From Bordetella genomosp. 7 (lineage in GTDB: Bacteria; Pseudomonadota; Gammaproteobacteria; Burkholderiales; Burkholderiaceae_B): DNA of 64,000 nt. A program made the translations under genes and the position numbers. The notes under the pieces are model-generated. The model was not told where the DNA came from and did not search any database. It saw only the letters and a program-made list of their open reading frames with translations. Every line of letters begins with the position of its first letter. Positions within the stretch are counted from its first letter, which is position 1. Positions 27,762 through 36,083 of the stretch are shown here, piece by piece. The stretch is from assembly GCF_002261265.1 (NCBI RefSeq), contig NZ_NEVK01000003.1:496001-560000 (forward strand), written 5' to 3'.

Positions 27762-28341
27762 AAGGGCGCACCGCGTCCTGGATTGCCCCGCCTACATGCT
27801 CCACGCCACCGCGTGGCGCGAAACATCGCTGATCGTCCAGAGTTTTTCCCGCGAGTATGGCTGCGTGGCCCTGGTGGCCAAGGGCGCCAAGCGGCCTTAT
27901 TCGGTGCTGCGTCCGGTGTTGTCGGCATTCCAGCCGCTTACCCTGTCGTGGAGCGGGGCGGGCGAGGTCAAGACCCTTACCCGCGCCGAAGTGGCGGGCC
28001 TGCGGCCGCTGGCGGGCACGGCCCTGATGTCGGCCTGGTACATGAACGAACTGTTGCTGCGCCTGCTGCCGCGCGAAGATGCGCATCCCACGCTGTTCGA
28101 CGCCTACGACACGGCCCTGCACCAGTTGGCGAGCGGCAGCCGCGCGGCGGGCGCCTTGCGGCGCTTTGAATGGACGCTGCTGCGCGAGACAGGCTACGGC
28201 ATTGACGAGGCGGAACCCGATTTCAACGACCCGGCGATCGAGCCGGCCCTGCGGCGCGACCTGCGCGAACGGCTGGCGGCCAACCTGGCCGGGCGGCCCC
28301 TGGCGACTCGCCGCGTGCTGCTGGATCTGCAACGGCTCTAG
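27754..28341 (+). CDS. recO: DNA repair protein RecO, internally shortened
   Basis: The 195-residue protein matches RecO across the OB fold (AWRETSLIVQSFSREYG, VAKGAKRP) and the helical part (GEVKTL, YMNELLLRLL, LRRFEWTLLRETGYG). Compared with the ~240-residue family it lacks about 45 residues after GYG: the segment that in many bacteria carries a Cys zinc site is missing. The final helix (LAGRPLATRRVLLDLQ) is retained, so this is an internal shortening rather than a truncation. RecO loads RecA with RecR. The gene overlaps era by 8 bp. The usual next gene pdxJ is not here. Confidence 0.88.
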   Translation: MSKRAHRVLDCPAYMLHATAWRETSLIVQSFSREYGCVALVAKGAKRPYSVLRPVLSAFQPLTLSWSGAGEVKTLTRAEVAGLRPLAGTALMSAWYMNELLLRLLPREDAHPTLFDAYDTALHQLASGSRAAGALRRFEWTLLRETGYGIDEAEPDFNDPAIEPALRRDLRERLAANLAGRPLATRRVLLDLQRL

Positions 28342-28380
28342 CGCCATCGCGCGGTAACGTCGGCCTTGCCGCTGCGGGCC

Positions 28381-29070
28381 TCAGGGCGTTTTCGACAGCT
28401 CCGGCATCCACTGCAGCTTTTGCCCATCCAGGATCTTGTAGACGTCCACCGTCAGGTAGTTGCCCGACCCGGCGGTTACCAGCGTAACGGCCAGCTCGGG
28501 CTGCCCGTCGCCGTCCATGTCTTTGAATTCCGCTTGCCGCAATTCGCCGTCGCGCGGGCGGATGATGCCATCGGCATAGTCGCCGACAGACAAGTCGCGG
28601 TACAGACGCACGCTGTACGTGCCGATCGAGGCAGGCTCGGCGGTTTCCTGGGCGACCACAATCGAGGCAGGCCCTGCTCCCAGCGGCACCACGATGGGTT
28701 GCGGCGCGGCCGCGTCGGCGGGGCTGGGGGAGCCGGCCCATTCGACCACACTGGCGCGATGGGTGCGGCGGTCGACCAGGCACAGCAGGGTTTGCGCCGC
28801 CCCTTGCATGTGGGGCTGCGGCGCCCGCCCTCGGATCAGCAGCGCGGTCTGGCCGGATTGGTCGTCGAACTGCATGGGCATGCCCACTTGTTCGGTGCTG
28901 CCCAGGCCCGAGGCCTGTGCGCACAGGCGCAGCGCCTTGTCTTCTTGCTGCTGCCATGCGGCCGGCGAGCTGGCGTGGGCATCGTGTACAAACAGCGCGG
29001 CCGCAAGGGGCGCTGCGGCGAGTGCGGCGGCAAACGGCAACGAGGCCGGGGCGTGGCGGCGTTGGGGCAT
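28381..29070 (-). CDS. Exported hypothetical protein with calcium-loop-like motif
   Basis: The 229-residue protein has a signal peptide (MPQRRHAPASLPFAAALAAA..., cleaved near AHAS). I do not recognise the family. Near the C-terminus FKDMDGDGQPELAVT resembles the DxDGDG calcium loop found in FG-GAP/VCBS-type repeats. Two cysteines (LCAQ, LCLV) could form a disulfide. The start at ATG 29070 is chosen because it gives the best signal peptide; an in-frame ATG at 29103 is also possible. It is convergent with recO. Confidence 0.65.
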   Translation of the reverse strand: MPQRRHAPASLPFAAALAAAPLAAALFVHDAHASSPAAWQQQEDKALRLCAQASGLGSTEQVGMPMQFDDQSGQTALLIRGRAPQPHMQGAAQTLLCLVDRRTHRASVVEWAGSPSPADAAAPQPIVVPLGAGPASIVVAQETAEPASIGTYSVRLYRDLSVGDYADGIIRPRDGELRQAEFKDMDGDGQPELAVTLVTAGSGNYLTVDVYKILDGQKLQWMPELSKTP

Positions 29071-29241
29071 GCGGGTGCTCGTGTAGCGTAAGGAAGCGCC
29101 CATGATGAACCACGGGCGGCAGCGTGTCCATGGGGCTGCGGGCCGACGCCTGATTGCCCGCCGATGGCGGCCGCCGGCCGGCAGCCCGTGACGCATCGCG
29201 GCCGCGGCGTGCCCACGCGCAGGGAAAGCGCGGGCGGCAAA

Positions 29242-29268
29242 GGAAAAGGGCCCGCACATGGCGGGCCC
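29242..29268 (-). terminator. Terminator of the Bax-inhibitor gene
   Basis: GGGCCCGC (29248-29255) and GCGGGCCC (29261-29268) form an 8-bp stem. On the minus strand it is followed by TTTTCCTTT. It lies 27 bp after the gene's stop. The remainder of the 29071-29294 gap holds nothing I can identify. Confidence 0.7.
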
Positions 29269-29294
29269 CCAGGATTGCCGGTTGCCGTGGCAGG

Positions 29295-30005
29295 TTATTC
29301 GCGGTCACCGCCGAAGATGCCCAGCAGCATCAGCAGGTTCGAGAATACGTTGTAGACATCCAGGTAGATGGCCAGCGTGGCGGAAACATAGTTGGTTTCG
29401 CCGCCGTTGACCACGCGCTGCAGGTCTACCAGCATGAACGCCGAGAAGATCACGATGGCCAGGACCGAGATCGTGAGCATCAGCGCGGGCATTTGCAGGA
29501 AGATGTTGGCCAGGGCCGCCACCAGAATGACCACGGCGCCGGTGAACAGCCATTTCTGCATGCTGGACAGGTCGCGCTTGATGGTGGTGGCCAGCGTGGC
29601 CATTGTGCCGAACACGACGGCCGTGCCGCCGAACGCGGTCATGACCAGCTGCGCACCGTTGCCCATGCCCAGCACGAAGCCCAGCAGGCGCGACAGCATG
29701 ACGCCCATGAAGAACGTAAAGGCCAGCAGCAGCACGACGCCGAGCGAGCTGTTCTTGTTTTTCTCGATGGCGAACATCAGGCCGAAGGCGCCGACCAGGA
29801 AGATGATGGCGGACAGCCCGGGGCTGGTCATCATGATCTGGTTCACGCCGGTCTGCAGGCCGACGGCCGCGCCCAGCACGGTGGGGATCAGCGACAGCGC
29901 CAGCAGCCAGTACGTATTGCGCAACACTTTGTTGCGCACGACCTCGCCAGCCGTGCCGGCGTACGCGCCTGAGCGGTTGAAGGGGGAAGGACGGTATTCG
30001 TTCAT
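29295..30005 (-). CDS. Bax inhibitor-1/YccA family membrane protein
   Basis: The 236-residue protein has seven predicted hydrophobic segments (for example YWLLALSLIPTVLGAAVGL, LSAIIFLVGAFGLMFAI, VVILVAALANIFL) and the BI-1 signature region near VFSAFMLVDLQRVVNGGE. In bacteria these proteins are linked to protein quality control (YccA with FtsH) or ion leak. The precise role is not known. The N-terminus begins MNEYRPSPF and GGAGCCG precedes the start. Confidence 0.9.
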   Translation of the reverse strand: MNEYRPSPFNRSGAYAGTAGEVVRNKVLRNTYWLLALSLIPTVLGAAVGLQTGVNQIMMTSPGLSAIIFLVGAFGLMFAIEKNKNSSLGVVLLLAFTFFMGVMLSRLLGFVLGMGNGAQLVMTAFGGTAVVFGTMATLATTIKRDLSSMQKWLFTGAVVILVAALANIFLQMPALMLTISVLAIVIFSAFMLVDLQRVVNGGETNYVSATLAIYLDVYNVFSNLLMLLGIFGGDRE

Positions 30006-30121
30006 AAACGGCTCCTGTGGGCGGCTAACGGTTTGCCCTGTGCAATTAGATAGCTAGGATACCTTACAGTTCCCTGAAAAATCCACTCGCATAGCGGACA
30101 ACGGGGGCGGCAGGCATGGAT

Positions 30122-30511
30122 TCAGCCCGGGCGCACGGCACGGACGGCGCGCTCGATCAAGGCGGGCAGTTCGGCCTCCATGCGGGCCCGCAGTCCGGCC
30201 GCCGCGTCGTCGATGGCGTGCTGCAAGGCCTGTTCCAGCTCGGCCTGGAGGGCCGAGCGCAATACTGCATCGGCGCCGGCCGTGGCGGTTCCGGCAGCCG
30301 CCGCCGCGCTCCAGGCGGCATGGGCTGCGTCGGCTCCGCCGGCCGCATCCGATGGCAGCGCCGAAGACGGTGTATCGGTGACCTGGGTCAGGATGGGCAC
30401 CTGGGGCTGGGGGCGGGCCTGCTCTGCCGGCGCGGGCTGCGTGGAGCCCAGCGTGGGCTCGGCCCGCTGCGTCAGCGTAGGAATGCCAGGGTCGGAATAG
30501 TGGTGGGGCAT
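30122..30511 (-). CDS. DUF2486 family protein
   Basis: The 129-residue Pro/Ala-rich protein has an N-terminal pattern HHYSDPGIPTLTQ and a C-terminal helix with Glu/Ala/Leu repeats (LQAELEQALQHAIDDAAAG). It resembles the DUF2486 proteins found next to holC in Burkholderiales; no function is known. The start ATG at 30511 is chosen because upstream frame is the shadow of holC. It is the last gene of the pepA-holC cluster. Confidence 0.7.
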   Translation of the reverse strand: MPHHYSDPGIPTLTQRAEPTLGSTQPAPAEQARPQPQVPILTQVTDTPSSALPSDAAGGADAAHAAWSAAAAAGTATAGADAVLRSALQAELEQALQHAIDDAAAGLRARMEAELPALIERAVRAVRPG

Positions 30512-30531
30512 GCGGGGCTCCGGATGGCGGC

Positions 30532-30966
30532 CTAGGACGCGCGGCCGGCCAGGTCGTGGCTGTGGGGCGTATGCCCGGCGGCGACGTAGGCGCGCCACCG
30601 CTGGCGTGCCGCCTGCCGATCGGCAGGGTCGTCGGATACGATTTCCAGTACGCGCATGAATGCATCGTACCCAGGCGGGCAGGCGTCGTCCAGATTGAGC
30701 AGCCAGCATTCGTCGCGACCGGCCGGGCTGGGTGTGGCGGCGGTCAGCGTGACCGGCGTGTCGGCGGCCAGAGGATCCGTGGCCAGCACATGGGGCACAA
30801 AAGAGATGTCGTCGAAGGCCCACAACATGCGGTCGAACGCGGCCAGACGGACGCTGTCCGAGCAATACACCACCAGCTGCTGGCCTGCCTGGTAGCGCTT
30901 GCGGGCGGCATGGCAGGCGGCCCGCAGGCGATCCGGGGCGCCGAAGGCAAAGTCGATACGGGTCAT
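30532..30966 (-). CDS. holC: DNA polymerase III subunit chi
   Basis: The 144-residue protein shows the chi pattern: RIDFAFGAPDR, LVVYCSDSVRLAAFDRMLW, FVPHVLA and the conserved LLNLDDACPPGYDAF. It links the clamp loader to SSB. It follows pepA by about 100 bp, the usual neighbour in proteobacteria. Confidence 0.93.
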   Translation of the reverse strand: MTRIDFAFGAPDRLRAACHAARKRYQAGQQLVVYCSDSVRLAAFDRMLWAFDDISFVPHVLATDPLAADTPVTLTAATPSPAGRDECWLLNLDDACPPGYDAFMRVLEIVSDDPADRQAARQRWRAYVAAGHTPHSHDLAGRAS

Positions 30967-31068
30967 GGAACAAGCCGGCGCCGGGCCGGCGCCGCGGCGC
31001 GAGCCGCGCCAGCCGCCGGATGGGCGGCCGGGCGGGCTAGCCGCGGCGTGGATACCGGCGCGTTCACG

Positions 31069-32565
31069 TCAGGCCTGGTCGAGCAGGAACTGCATCAGCA
31101 GCGGCACGGGGCGGCCCGTGGCGCCCTTGTCTTTGCCGCCGCGCCAGGCGGTGCCCGCGATGTCGAGGTGAGCCCAGCGATACGCCTTGGCAAAGCGCGA
31201 CAGGAAGCAGGCCGCCGTGACGGAACCGGCCGGCGGGCCGCCGATATTGGCGATGTCGGCGAAATTCGACTTGAGCTGGTCCTGGTAGGCGTCTTCGAGA
31301 GGCATGCGCCAGGCCGGGTCGAGCGCCTGCCGGCCCGCGGCCAGGAGTGCGTCCGCCAGCGCGTCGTCTTGCGTGAACAGGCCCGTGTTGACGTGGCCCA
31401 GCGCCACCACGCACGCGCCGGTGAGCGTGGCGATGTCGATCACGGCCGATGGCTTGAAGCGTTCGGCATACGTGAGCGCGTCGCACAGCACCAGCCGGCC
31501 TTCGGCGTCGGTGTTGAGGATTTCGATGGTTTGCCCCGACATGCTGGTGACGATGTCGCCCGGCTTGTTGGCCTTGCCGCTGGGCAGGTTCTCGCACGCG
31601 GCAATGAGACCCACCACGTCGACCGGCAATTCGAGTTCGGCCAGCGCCCGGAAGGTGCCCAGCACGCTGGCCGCGCCGCACATGTCGTACTTCATTTCGT
31701 CCATCGTGGCCGCAGGCTTGAGCGAAATACCCCCGGCGTCGAACGTGATGCCTTTGCCCACCAGCACGACCGGGCCGTTCTTGGACTTCTTGGCGGCCTT
31801 GGCGGTGTGGCGCAGCACGATAAAGCGCAGCGGCTCGTCGGAGCCGCGCGCCACCGACAGGAACGAGCCCATGCCCAGGGCTTCGACCTGCTTGCGGTCG
31901 AGCACCTCAACTTTCAGCGACTTGAATTCACGGGCCAGCTTCCTGGCGGTTTCGCCCAGGTAAGTGGGGGTGCAGACATTGCCCGGCAGGTTGCCGAGCG
32001 TGCGGGTGAGTTCCATGCCGCGCGCAATGGCGCCGCCTTCCCGCAGGCCTTGCTGGGCCTGGGTGGCGTCGCTGCGCTCGACCACTTGCACGATTTTCTT
32101 GAGCTTGGGCCGCGCGTCGCGATCGGGTTTGCCCAGGGTGGCATCGTAATGATAGGTGGCCGCGCCGGCGGCGATGGCGGCCGCGCGGGCGCGGGCGCGC
32201 ACCGGAACGTCGGCGATGGGGTTGGCCGCCAGGGTGGACACCGCTTCGGTGATGCGGGCCGCCACGCAGGCCGACGCGAACCCCTGTTCGGCGGCGGAAT
32301 GCGCGCGCGCGTTGTAGTCGCTTTGCTTGCCCAGGCCCACCAGCACGATGCGCTGCGCCGACACGCCGGGCAGCGCGCGCAGCACCAGGGTGGCGCCGGC
32401 GCGACCGCGGAACTCGTTCTTGACGACCTGGCGCACGACGCTGTTGCTGGCGCGATCGATGACATCGGCGGCCGGGCTGAGTTCGCCGTCGGCATACACG
32501 CCGATGCCCAGCGCGGCTGTCTTGATTTGATGCAGGGAAGCTGTGGTCTGTGTGCTAAATTCCAT
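31069..32565 (-). CDS. pepA: Leucyl aminopeptidase PepA
   Basis: The 498-residue M17 enzyme has the metal-site segment GKGITFDAGGISLKP and the signature NTDAEGRLVLCDALTYAE in its C-terminal domain. It removes N-terminal residues from peptides in the cytoplasm. In E. coli PepA also binds DNA at xer sites. The ATG at 32565 (MEFSTQT) follows GGAATCCTCC on the minus strand. The gene is divergent from lptF over 54 bp, an arrangement conserved widely. Confidence 0.96.
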   Translation of the reverse strand: MEFSTQTTASLHQIKTAALGIGVYADGELSPAADVIDRASNSVVRQVVKNEFRGRAGATLVLRALPGVSAQRIVLVGLGKQSDYNARAHSAAEQGFASACVAARITEAVSTLAANPIADVPVRARARAAAIAAGAATYHYDATLGKPDRDARPKLKKIVQVVERSDATQAQQGLREGGAIARGMELTRTLGNLPGNVCTPTYLGETARKLAREFKSLKVEVLDRKQVEALGMGSFLSVARGSDEPLRFIVLRHTAKAAKKSKNGPVVLVGKGITFDAGGISLKPAATMDEMKYDMCGAASVLGTFRALAELELPVDVVGLIAACENLPSGKANKPGDIVTSMSGQTIEILNTDAEGRLVLCDALTYAERFKPSAVIDIATLTGACVVALGHVNTGLFTQDDALADALLAAGRQALDPAWRMPLEDAYQDQLKSNFADIANIGGPPAGSVTAACFLSRFAKAYRWAHLDIAGTAWRGGKDKGATGRPVPLLMQFLLDQA

Positions 32566-32619
32566 GGAGGATTCCCGTGTGCGTGGTGCAGTGCGGTTGA
32601 TTATCCCGCATATTCTCAC

Positions 32620-33720
32620 ATGTCTCTATTCAAACGGTCTGTCGTCGCCGAGATCACCAGCCACGCGGGCGTGGTGTTCTCGACGCTGGTGGTGGTATGG
32701 CTCAGCGTGCTGCTGGTGCGATTGCTGGGCGAGGCGGCAGGGGGCACTATCGGGGCCGACGTCGTGCTTGGCCTGGCGGCCTTTTCCACGATTACCGCAT
32801 TGCCCACGGTGTTGTCGGTGTCGTTGTTCATTGCGGTGCTTACTACCGTTACGCGCAACTATCGCGAATCCGAAATGGTGGTGTGGTTCGCCAGCGGCCT
32901 GTCGCTCGCCGACTGGCTGCGACCCGTGATGCGCGTGGCGCTGCCCACGGCGGCGCTCGTCGCAGTGCTGACGCTCCTGGCGTCGCCATGGGCGTATCGC
33001 CAGATCGCCGAATATCGCGAACGCTTCGAGCAGCGTTCGGACCTTTCCAAAGTCACGGCCGGCCAGTTCGCCGAATCGGGCGATGGCCAGCGGGTTTTCT
33101 TTGCCGAAGAGCCCACGCGCGAGGGCGACGAACTGGGCGCGGTGTTCGCGCGCGAGACAGGGCCCGAATGGCATAGCGTCATGACCGCCAGCAGCGCGCG
33201 CATCGAAACCGAACCCAACGGCGACCGCTTCCTGGTGCTGGGCGCGGGGCACCGCTACGACCTGAAGCCGGGCACGCCCGAGATCCGCCTGGTGGATTTC
33301 GACCGCTATGGCATGCGTCTGGAAAGCAAGTCGGGCGACCCGTTGGCCGAAGCCCGCGCGGCCGCAGAGCGGTCCAGCAAGGCCCGCCCCACCATGCAGC
33401 TGATTGCCGACGATACCGATAGCGCCTGGGCGCAGATCATGTGGCGGATTTCACTGCCGCTGGCCGCGCTGAACCTGGCATTGCTGGCGATTCCGCTGGG
33501 TGCGGTCAATCCGCGCCTGGGGCGGTCGGGCGACCTGCTGATTGCCGGGCTGGTGGGCCTGCTCTACATGAACGTGATCAACCTGTCGCGCGCGTGGATC
33601 AGCAGCGGCAAGCTGCCGTTCGGGGTAGGCGTGTGGGCGGTGCACGCGGTGGTGCTGGCGCTGGCGGCCTATTTGCTGATACGCCGCCTGCGCGTGAAAG
33701 CGCCGCGCCAGGCAGCCTGA
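32620..33720 (+). CDS. lptF: LPS export ABC transporter permease LptF
   Basis: The 366-residue protein has three N-terminal membrane helices (VVFSTLVVVWLSVLLVRLL; FSTITALPTVLSVSLFIAVL; VALPTAALVAVLTLLAS), a periplasmic beta-jellyroll (about residues 125-265) and three C-terminal helices. It is half of the LptB2FG complex that moves LPS to the outer membrane. The start ATG is at 32620. Its usual partner lptG does not follow; a minus-strand LysR gene lies 8 bp away. A huge open frame running through pepA upstream is antisense and not part of this gene. Confidence 0.93.
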   Translation: MSLFKRSVVAEITSHAGVVFSTLVVVWLSVLLVRLLGEAAGGTIGADVVLGLAAFSTITALPTVLSVSLFIAVLTTVTRNYRESEMVVWFASGLSLADWLRPVMRVALPTAALVAVLTLLASPWAYRQIAEYRERFEQRSDLSKVTAGQFAESGDGQRVFFAEEPTREGDELGAVFARETGPEWHSVMTASSARIETEPNGDRFLVLGAGHRYDLKPGTPEIRLVDFDRYGMRLESKSGDPLAEARAAAERSSKARPTMQLIADDTDSAWAQIMWRISLPLAALNLALLAIPLGAVNPRLGRSGDLLIAGLVGLLYMNVINLSRAWISSGKLPFGVGVWAVHAVVLALAAYLLIRRLRVKAPRQAA

Positions 33721-33727
33721 GCCCGCG

Positions 33728-34648
33728 CTACGGCAGGTAGCGCATGGCGCCGCGGCGGCCGGCCAGCAGGGGGGCATTGCGGGCGATCGAACGCCGCATG
33801 AAATCCCATAGCACCGACATGCGCTTGAGCTTGTGCAAGTCCTCGTGGCAGTACATCCAGAAACTGCGGGTGATGATGACGTCGTTCTCCAGCACGGGCA
33901 GCAGCCGCGCATCCTGTGCGGCGATAAAGCAGGGCAGGATGGCCAGAGACCGCCCCTGCAGCGCGGCATGGTATTGCGCCACGACACTGGTGCTGCGCAG
34001 CACGACGCGGCTGTCCGGCAACAGGTCTTCCAGATAGCGCAGGCGCTCGCTGAACAGCAGTTCGTCCACATAACCGATGAAGGTGTGGCCCGCCAGGTCC
34101 GCGCGACTGGCGATGGGGGCGTGGCGGCCCAGGTATTCGGGCGTGCCATACAGGCGCAGGGTGTAGTCGCACAGCTTGGTGCACACATACGGTCCGCGTT
34201 GCGGGCGCTCGATGGTGATCGCCAGGTCGGCCTCGCGTTTGGACAGGCTGACAAACCGGGGTACCGGCAGGATATCGAGCGTGATGTGCGGGTAGCGGCG
34301 CTGGAAGTCGGCAGCCAGCGGGGTCAGCACATAACTGCCGAACCCTTCGGTCGCGCCAATGCGCAGATGGCCCGACAGGGCCTGGCCGATACCCGACAGG
34401 TTTTCGCGCGCGCTCTGCATGGCGCTTTCCATCTGTTCGGCATAGACGAACAGGCGCTGGCCGTCTTCGGTCAGCATGAAGCCGCTGCTGCGCGATTTTT
34501 CGAACAGCAGTGTGTCGAGTTCCGCCTCCAGCGCGCGTATGCGGCGCCCCACCGTGGTGTGCTCGACGCCCAGCCGGCGGGCCGCGGCGCTGATGCGCTG
34601 GGTGCGGGCCACCTCCAGGAAATACCGTAATCCATCCCAATCCAGCAA
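33728..34648 (-). CDS. LysR-family transcriptional regulator
   Basis: The 306-residue protein has an N-terminal winged HTH (WDGLRYFLEVARTQRISAAARR region) and a LysR effector domain. The start is best placed at TTG 34648, because AAAGGAG sits six bases before it and family members begin at LDWDGLRYFLEV. A GTG at 34675 would add nine residues but has no ribosome site and lies in a palindrome that looks like an operator. It is divergent from the binding-protein/mmsA genes and probably regulates them. Confidence 0.9.
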   Translation of the reverse strand: MLDWDGLRYFLEVARTQRISAAARRLGVEHTTVGRRIRALEAELDTLLFEKSRSSGFMLTEDGQRLFVYAEQMESAMQSARENLSGIGQALSGHLRIGATEGFGSYVLTPLAADFQRRYPHITLDILPVPRFVSLSKREADLAITIERPQRGPYVCTKLCDYTLRLYGTPEYLGRHAPIASRADLAGHTFIGYVDELLFSERLRYLEDLLPDSRVVLRSTSVVAQYHAALQGRSLAILPCFIAAQDARLLPVLENDVIITRSFWMYCHEDLHKLKRMSVLWDFMRRSIARNAPLLAGRRGAMRYLP

Positions 34649-34670
34649 AGCGGGCTCCTTTGGGCATTTA

Positions 34671-34687
34671 TGCACAACGAATGTGCA
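34671..34687. promoter_or_regulatory. LysR operator candidate
   Basis: TGCACA (34671-34676), spacer ACGAA, TGTGCA (34682-34687): a perfect dyad between the divergent LysR gene and the binding-protein gene. LysR proteins usually bind such interrupted dyads near their own promoter. Confidence 0.5.
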
Positions 34688-34697
34688 ATTTGTGCTG

Positions 34698-34726
34698 TTG
34701 CCTGGGGATTTTTACACATCTACACT
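34698..34726 (+). promoter_or_regulatory. Promoter of the binding-protein/mmsA operon
   Basis: TTGCCT (34698-34703), 17-bp spacer, TACACT (34721-34726). It starts 11 bp downstream of the TGCACA-N5-TGTGCA dyad and 64 bp before the start codon of the binding protein. Confidence 0.5.
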
Positions 34727-34789
34727 AAGTCAGCCCTCGGGCGGCTGCAAAGCCCGGGCGACAACACTAATAATTCACCGGAGACAAAC

Positions 34790-36007
34790 ATGACGATGCA
34801 CGCTCGCGGGCTGGCCGCCGGGTTATGCCTGGGCGCCTTGCTGGCCGGTCCAGCCGTGGCGGCCGACAAGCCGGCCGTGAAAATCGGTGTCCTTACCGAC
34901 ATGTCGGGAACCTATGCCGCAATGGGAGGCCCCGGCTCGGTGGCCGCTGCCCAGCTGGCCATCGACGATTGCCTGGCCGCCGAGTGCAAAGGCATGACGA
35001 TCGAACTGGTTTCCGCCGACAACCAGAACAAGGCGGACGTGGGCGCAGCCCGGGCGCGCGAATGGTTCGACCGTGACGGCGTGACCGCCATCGCGGACTT
35101 GACCAATTCGGCGGTGGCGCTGGCCGTGCAGGGCATTGCCCGCGAGAAAAACAAGGTGGTGCTGTTTTCCGGTCCGGCCACCACGGCGTTGACCAACAAA
35201 GAATGCTCGCCGCTCGGCTTTCACTGGATGTTCGACACGTATTCGCAATCGGCCGGCGGCGCCAAGGCCACGGTGCGGGCCGGCGGCAAGACCTGGTACT
35301 TCATTACCGTGGACTACGCGTTCGGCCATTCGCTGGAAGCCGATACGTCCAAGGCTGTAAAGGCGCTGGGCGGAGAAGTGGCCGGCTCGGTGCGCCACCC
35401 CCTGAACGCGCCAGATTTCGCCTCGTACCTGCTGCAGGCCCAAAGCTCCGGAGCACAGGTCGTGGCGCTGTCCAACGGCGGCCAGGATACGGTCAATGCC
35501 GTCAAACAGGCGCGCGAGTTCGGTATCGTGGAAGGCGGGCAGCGGCTGGTGTCGCTGCTGATCTTCCTGTCGGACCTGCGCGCGCTGGGGCTGGAAAACG
35601 CGCAGGGCCTGTCGTACGTGGATGGCTTCTACTGGGATTACGACGATGCCACGCGCAACTGGTCGGCGCGCTTTGAAAAGGCGTTCCGCGGCCTGAAGCC
35701 GACCATGACGCAGGCGGGCGTGTATTCCAGCGTGCTGCACTATCTGCGCGCCGTGGCCGCCACGGGCAGCACCGACGGCAAGGTGGTCGCCGACAAGATG
35801 CGCGAGCTGCCGATCAAAGATCCGATCATGCGCAACGCCAGCATCCGCCCGGATGGGCGGGTGATCCACGACATGTATTTGTACGAAGTGAAAAAGCCCG
35901 GTGAATCCAAGGGCGGCTGGGATTATTCCAAGCTGGTTGCCACGATTCCCGCCGAAGAGGCCTTCCAGCCGCTGGCCGACTCCACCTGCCCGCTGCTGAA
36001 ACCGTAA
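34790..36007 (+). CDS. Branched-chain-type ABC transporter substrate-binding protein
   Basis: The 405-residue protein has a signal peptide (cleaved near AVAAD) and the type I periplasmic-binding fold (Peripla_BP_6): VKIGVLTDMSGTYAAMGGPGS at the mature N-terminus, FGHSLEAD and a long C-terminal domain. Homologues bind amino acids or aromatic and small organic acids. No permease or ATPase gene lies nearby. The gene is followed 76 bp later by mmsA and both are divergent from the LysR regulator. The ligand is unknown. ACCGGAGACAAAC precedes the ATG. Confidence 0.9.
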   Translation: MTMHARGLAAGLCLGALLAGPAVAADKPAVKIGVLTDMSGTYAAMGGPGSVAAAQLAIDDCLAAECKGMTIELVSADNQNKADVGAARAREWFDRDGVTAIADLTNSAVALAVQGIAREKNKVVLFSGPATTALTNKECSPLGFHWMFDTYSQSAGGAKATVRAGGKTWYFITVDYAFGHSLEADTSKAVKALGGEVAGSVRHPLNAPDFASYLLQAQSSGAQVVALSNGGQDTVNAVKQAREFGIVEGGQRLVSLLIFLSDLRALGLENAQGLSYVDGFYWDYDDATRNWSARFEKAFRGLKPTMTQAGVYSSVLHYLRAVAATGSTDGKVVADKMRELPIKDPIMRNASIRPDGRVIHDMYLYEVKKPGESKGGWDYSKLVATIPAEEAFQPLADSTCPLLKP

Positions 36008-36032
36008 AGCGGCTGCCGGGGGCAGGCCGGGG

Positions 36033-36053
36033 GGCCGGCTCCTGGGGCCGGCC
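36033..36053 (+). terminator. Hairpin between binding-protein gene and mmsA
   Basis: GGCCGGC and GCCGGCC (7 bp) with a 7-base loop, followed a few bases later by CTTTT. It could reduce readthrough from the binding-protein gene into mmsA. Confidence 0.35.
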
Positions 36054-36083
36054 GCATCCCGTCTTTTACTAGGAGCAACCCCC

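Noticed and set aside
30556-33720. 1054-codon plus-strand frame that would fuse an upstream protein to LptF
   Set aside because: The part before 32620 is antisense to holC and pepA and has no similarity; only the last 366 codons are LptF with a proper start.
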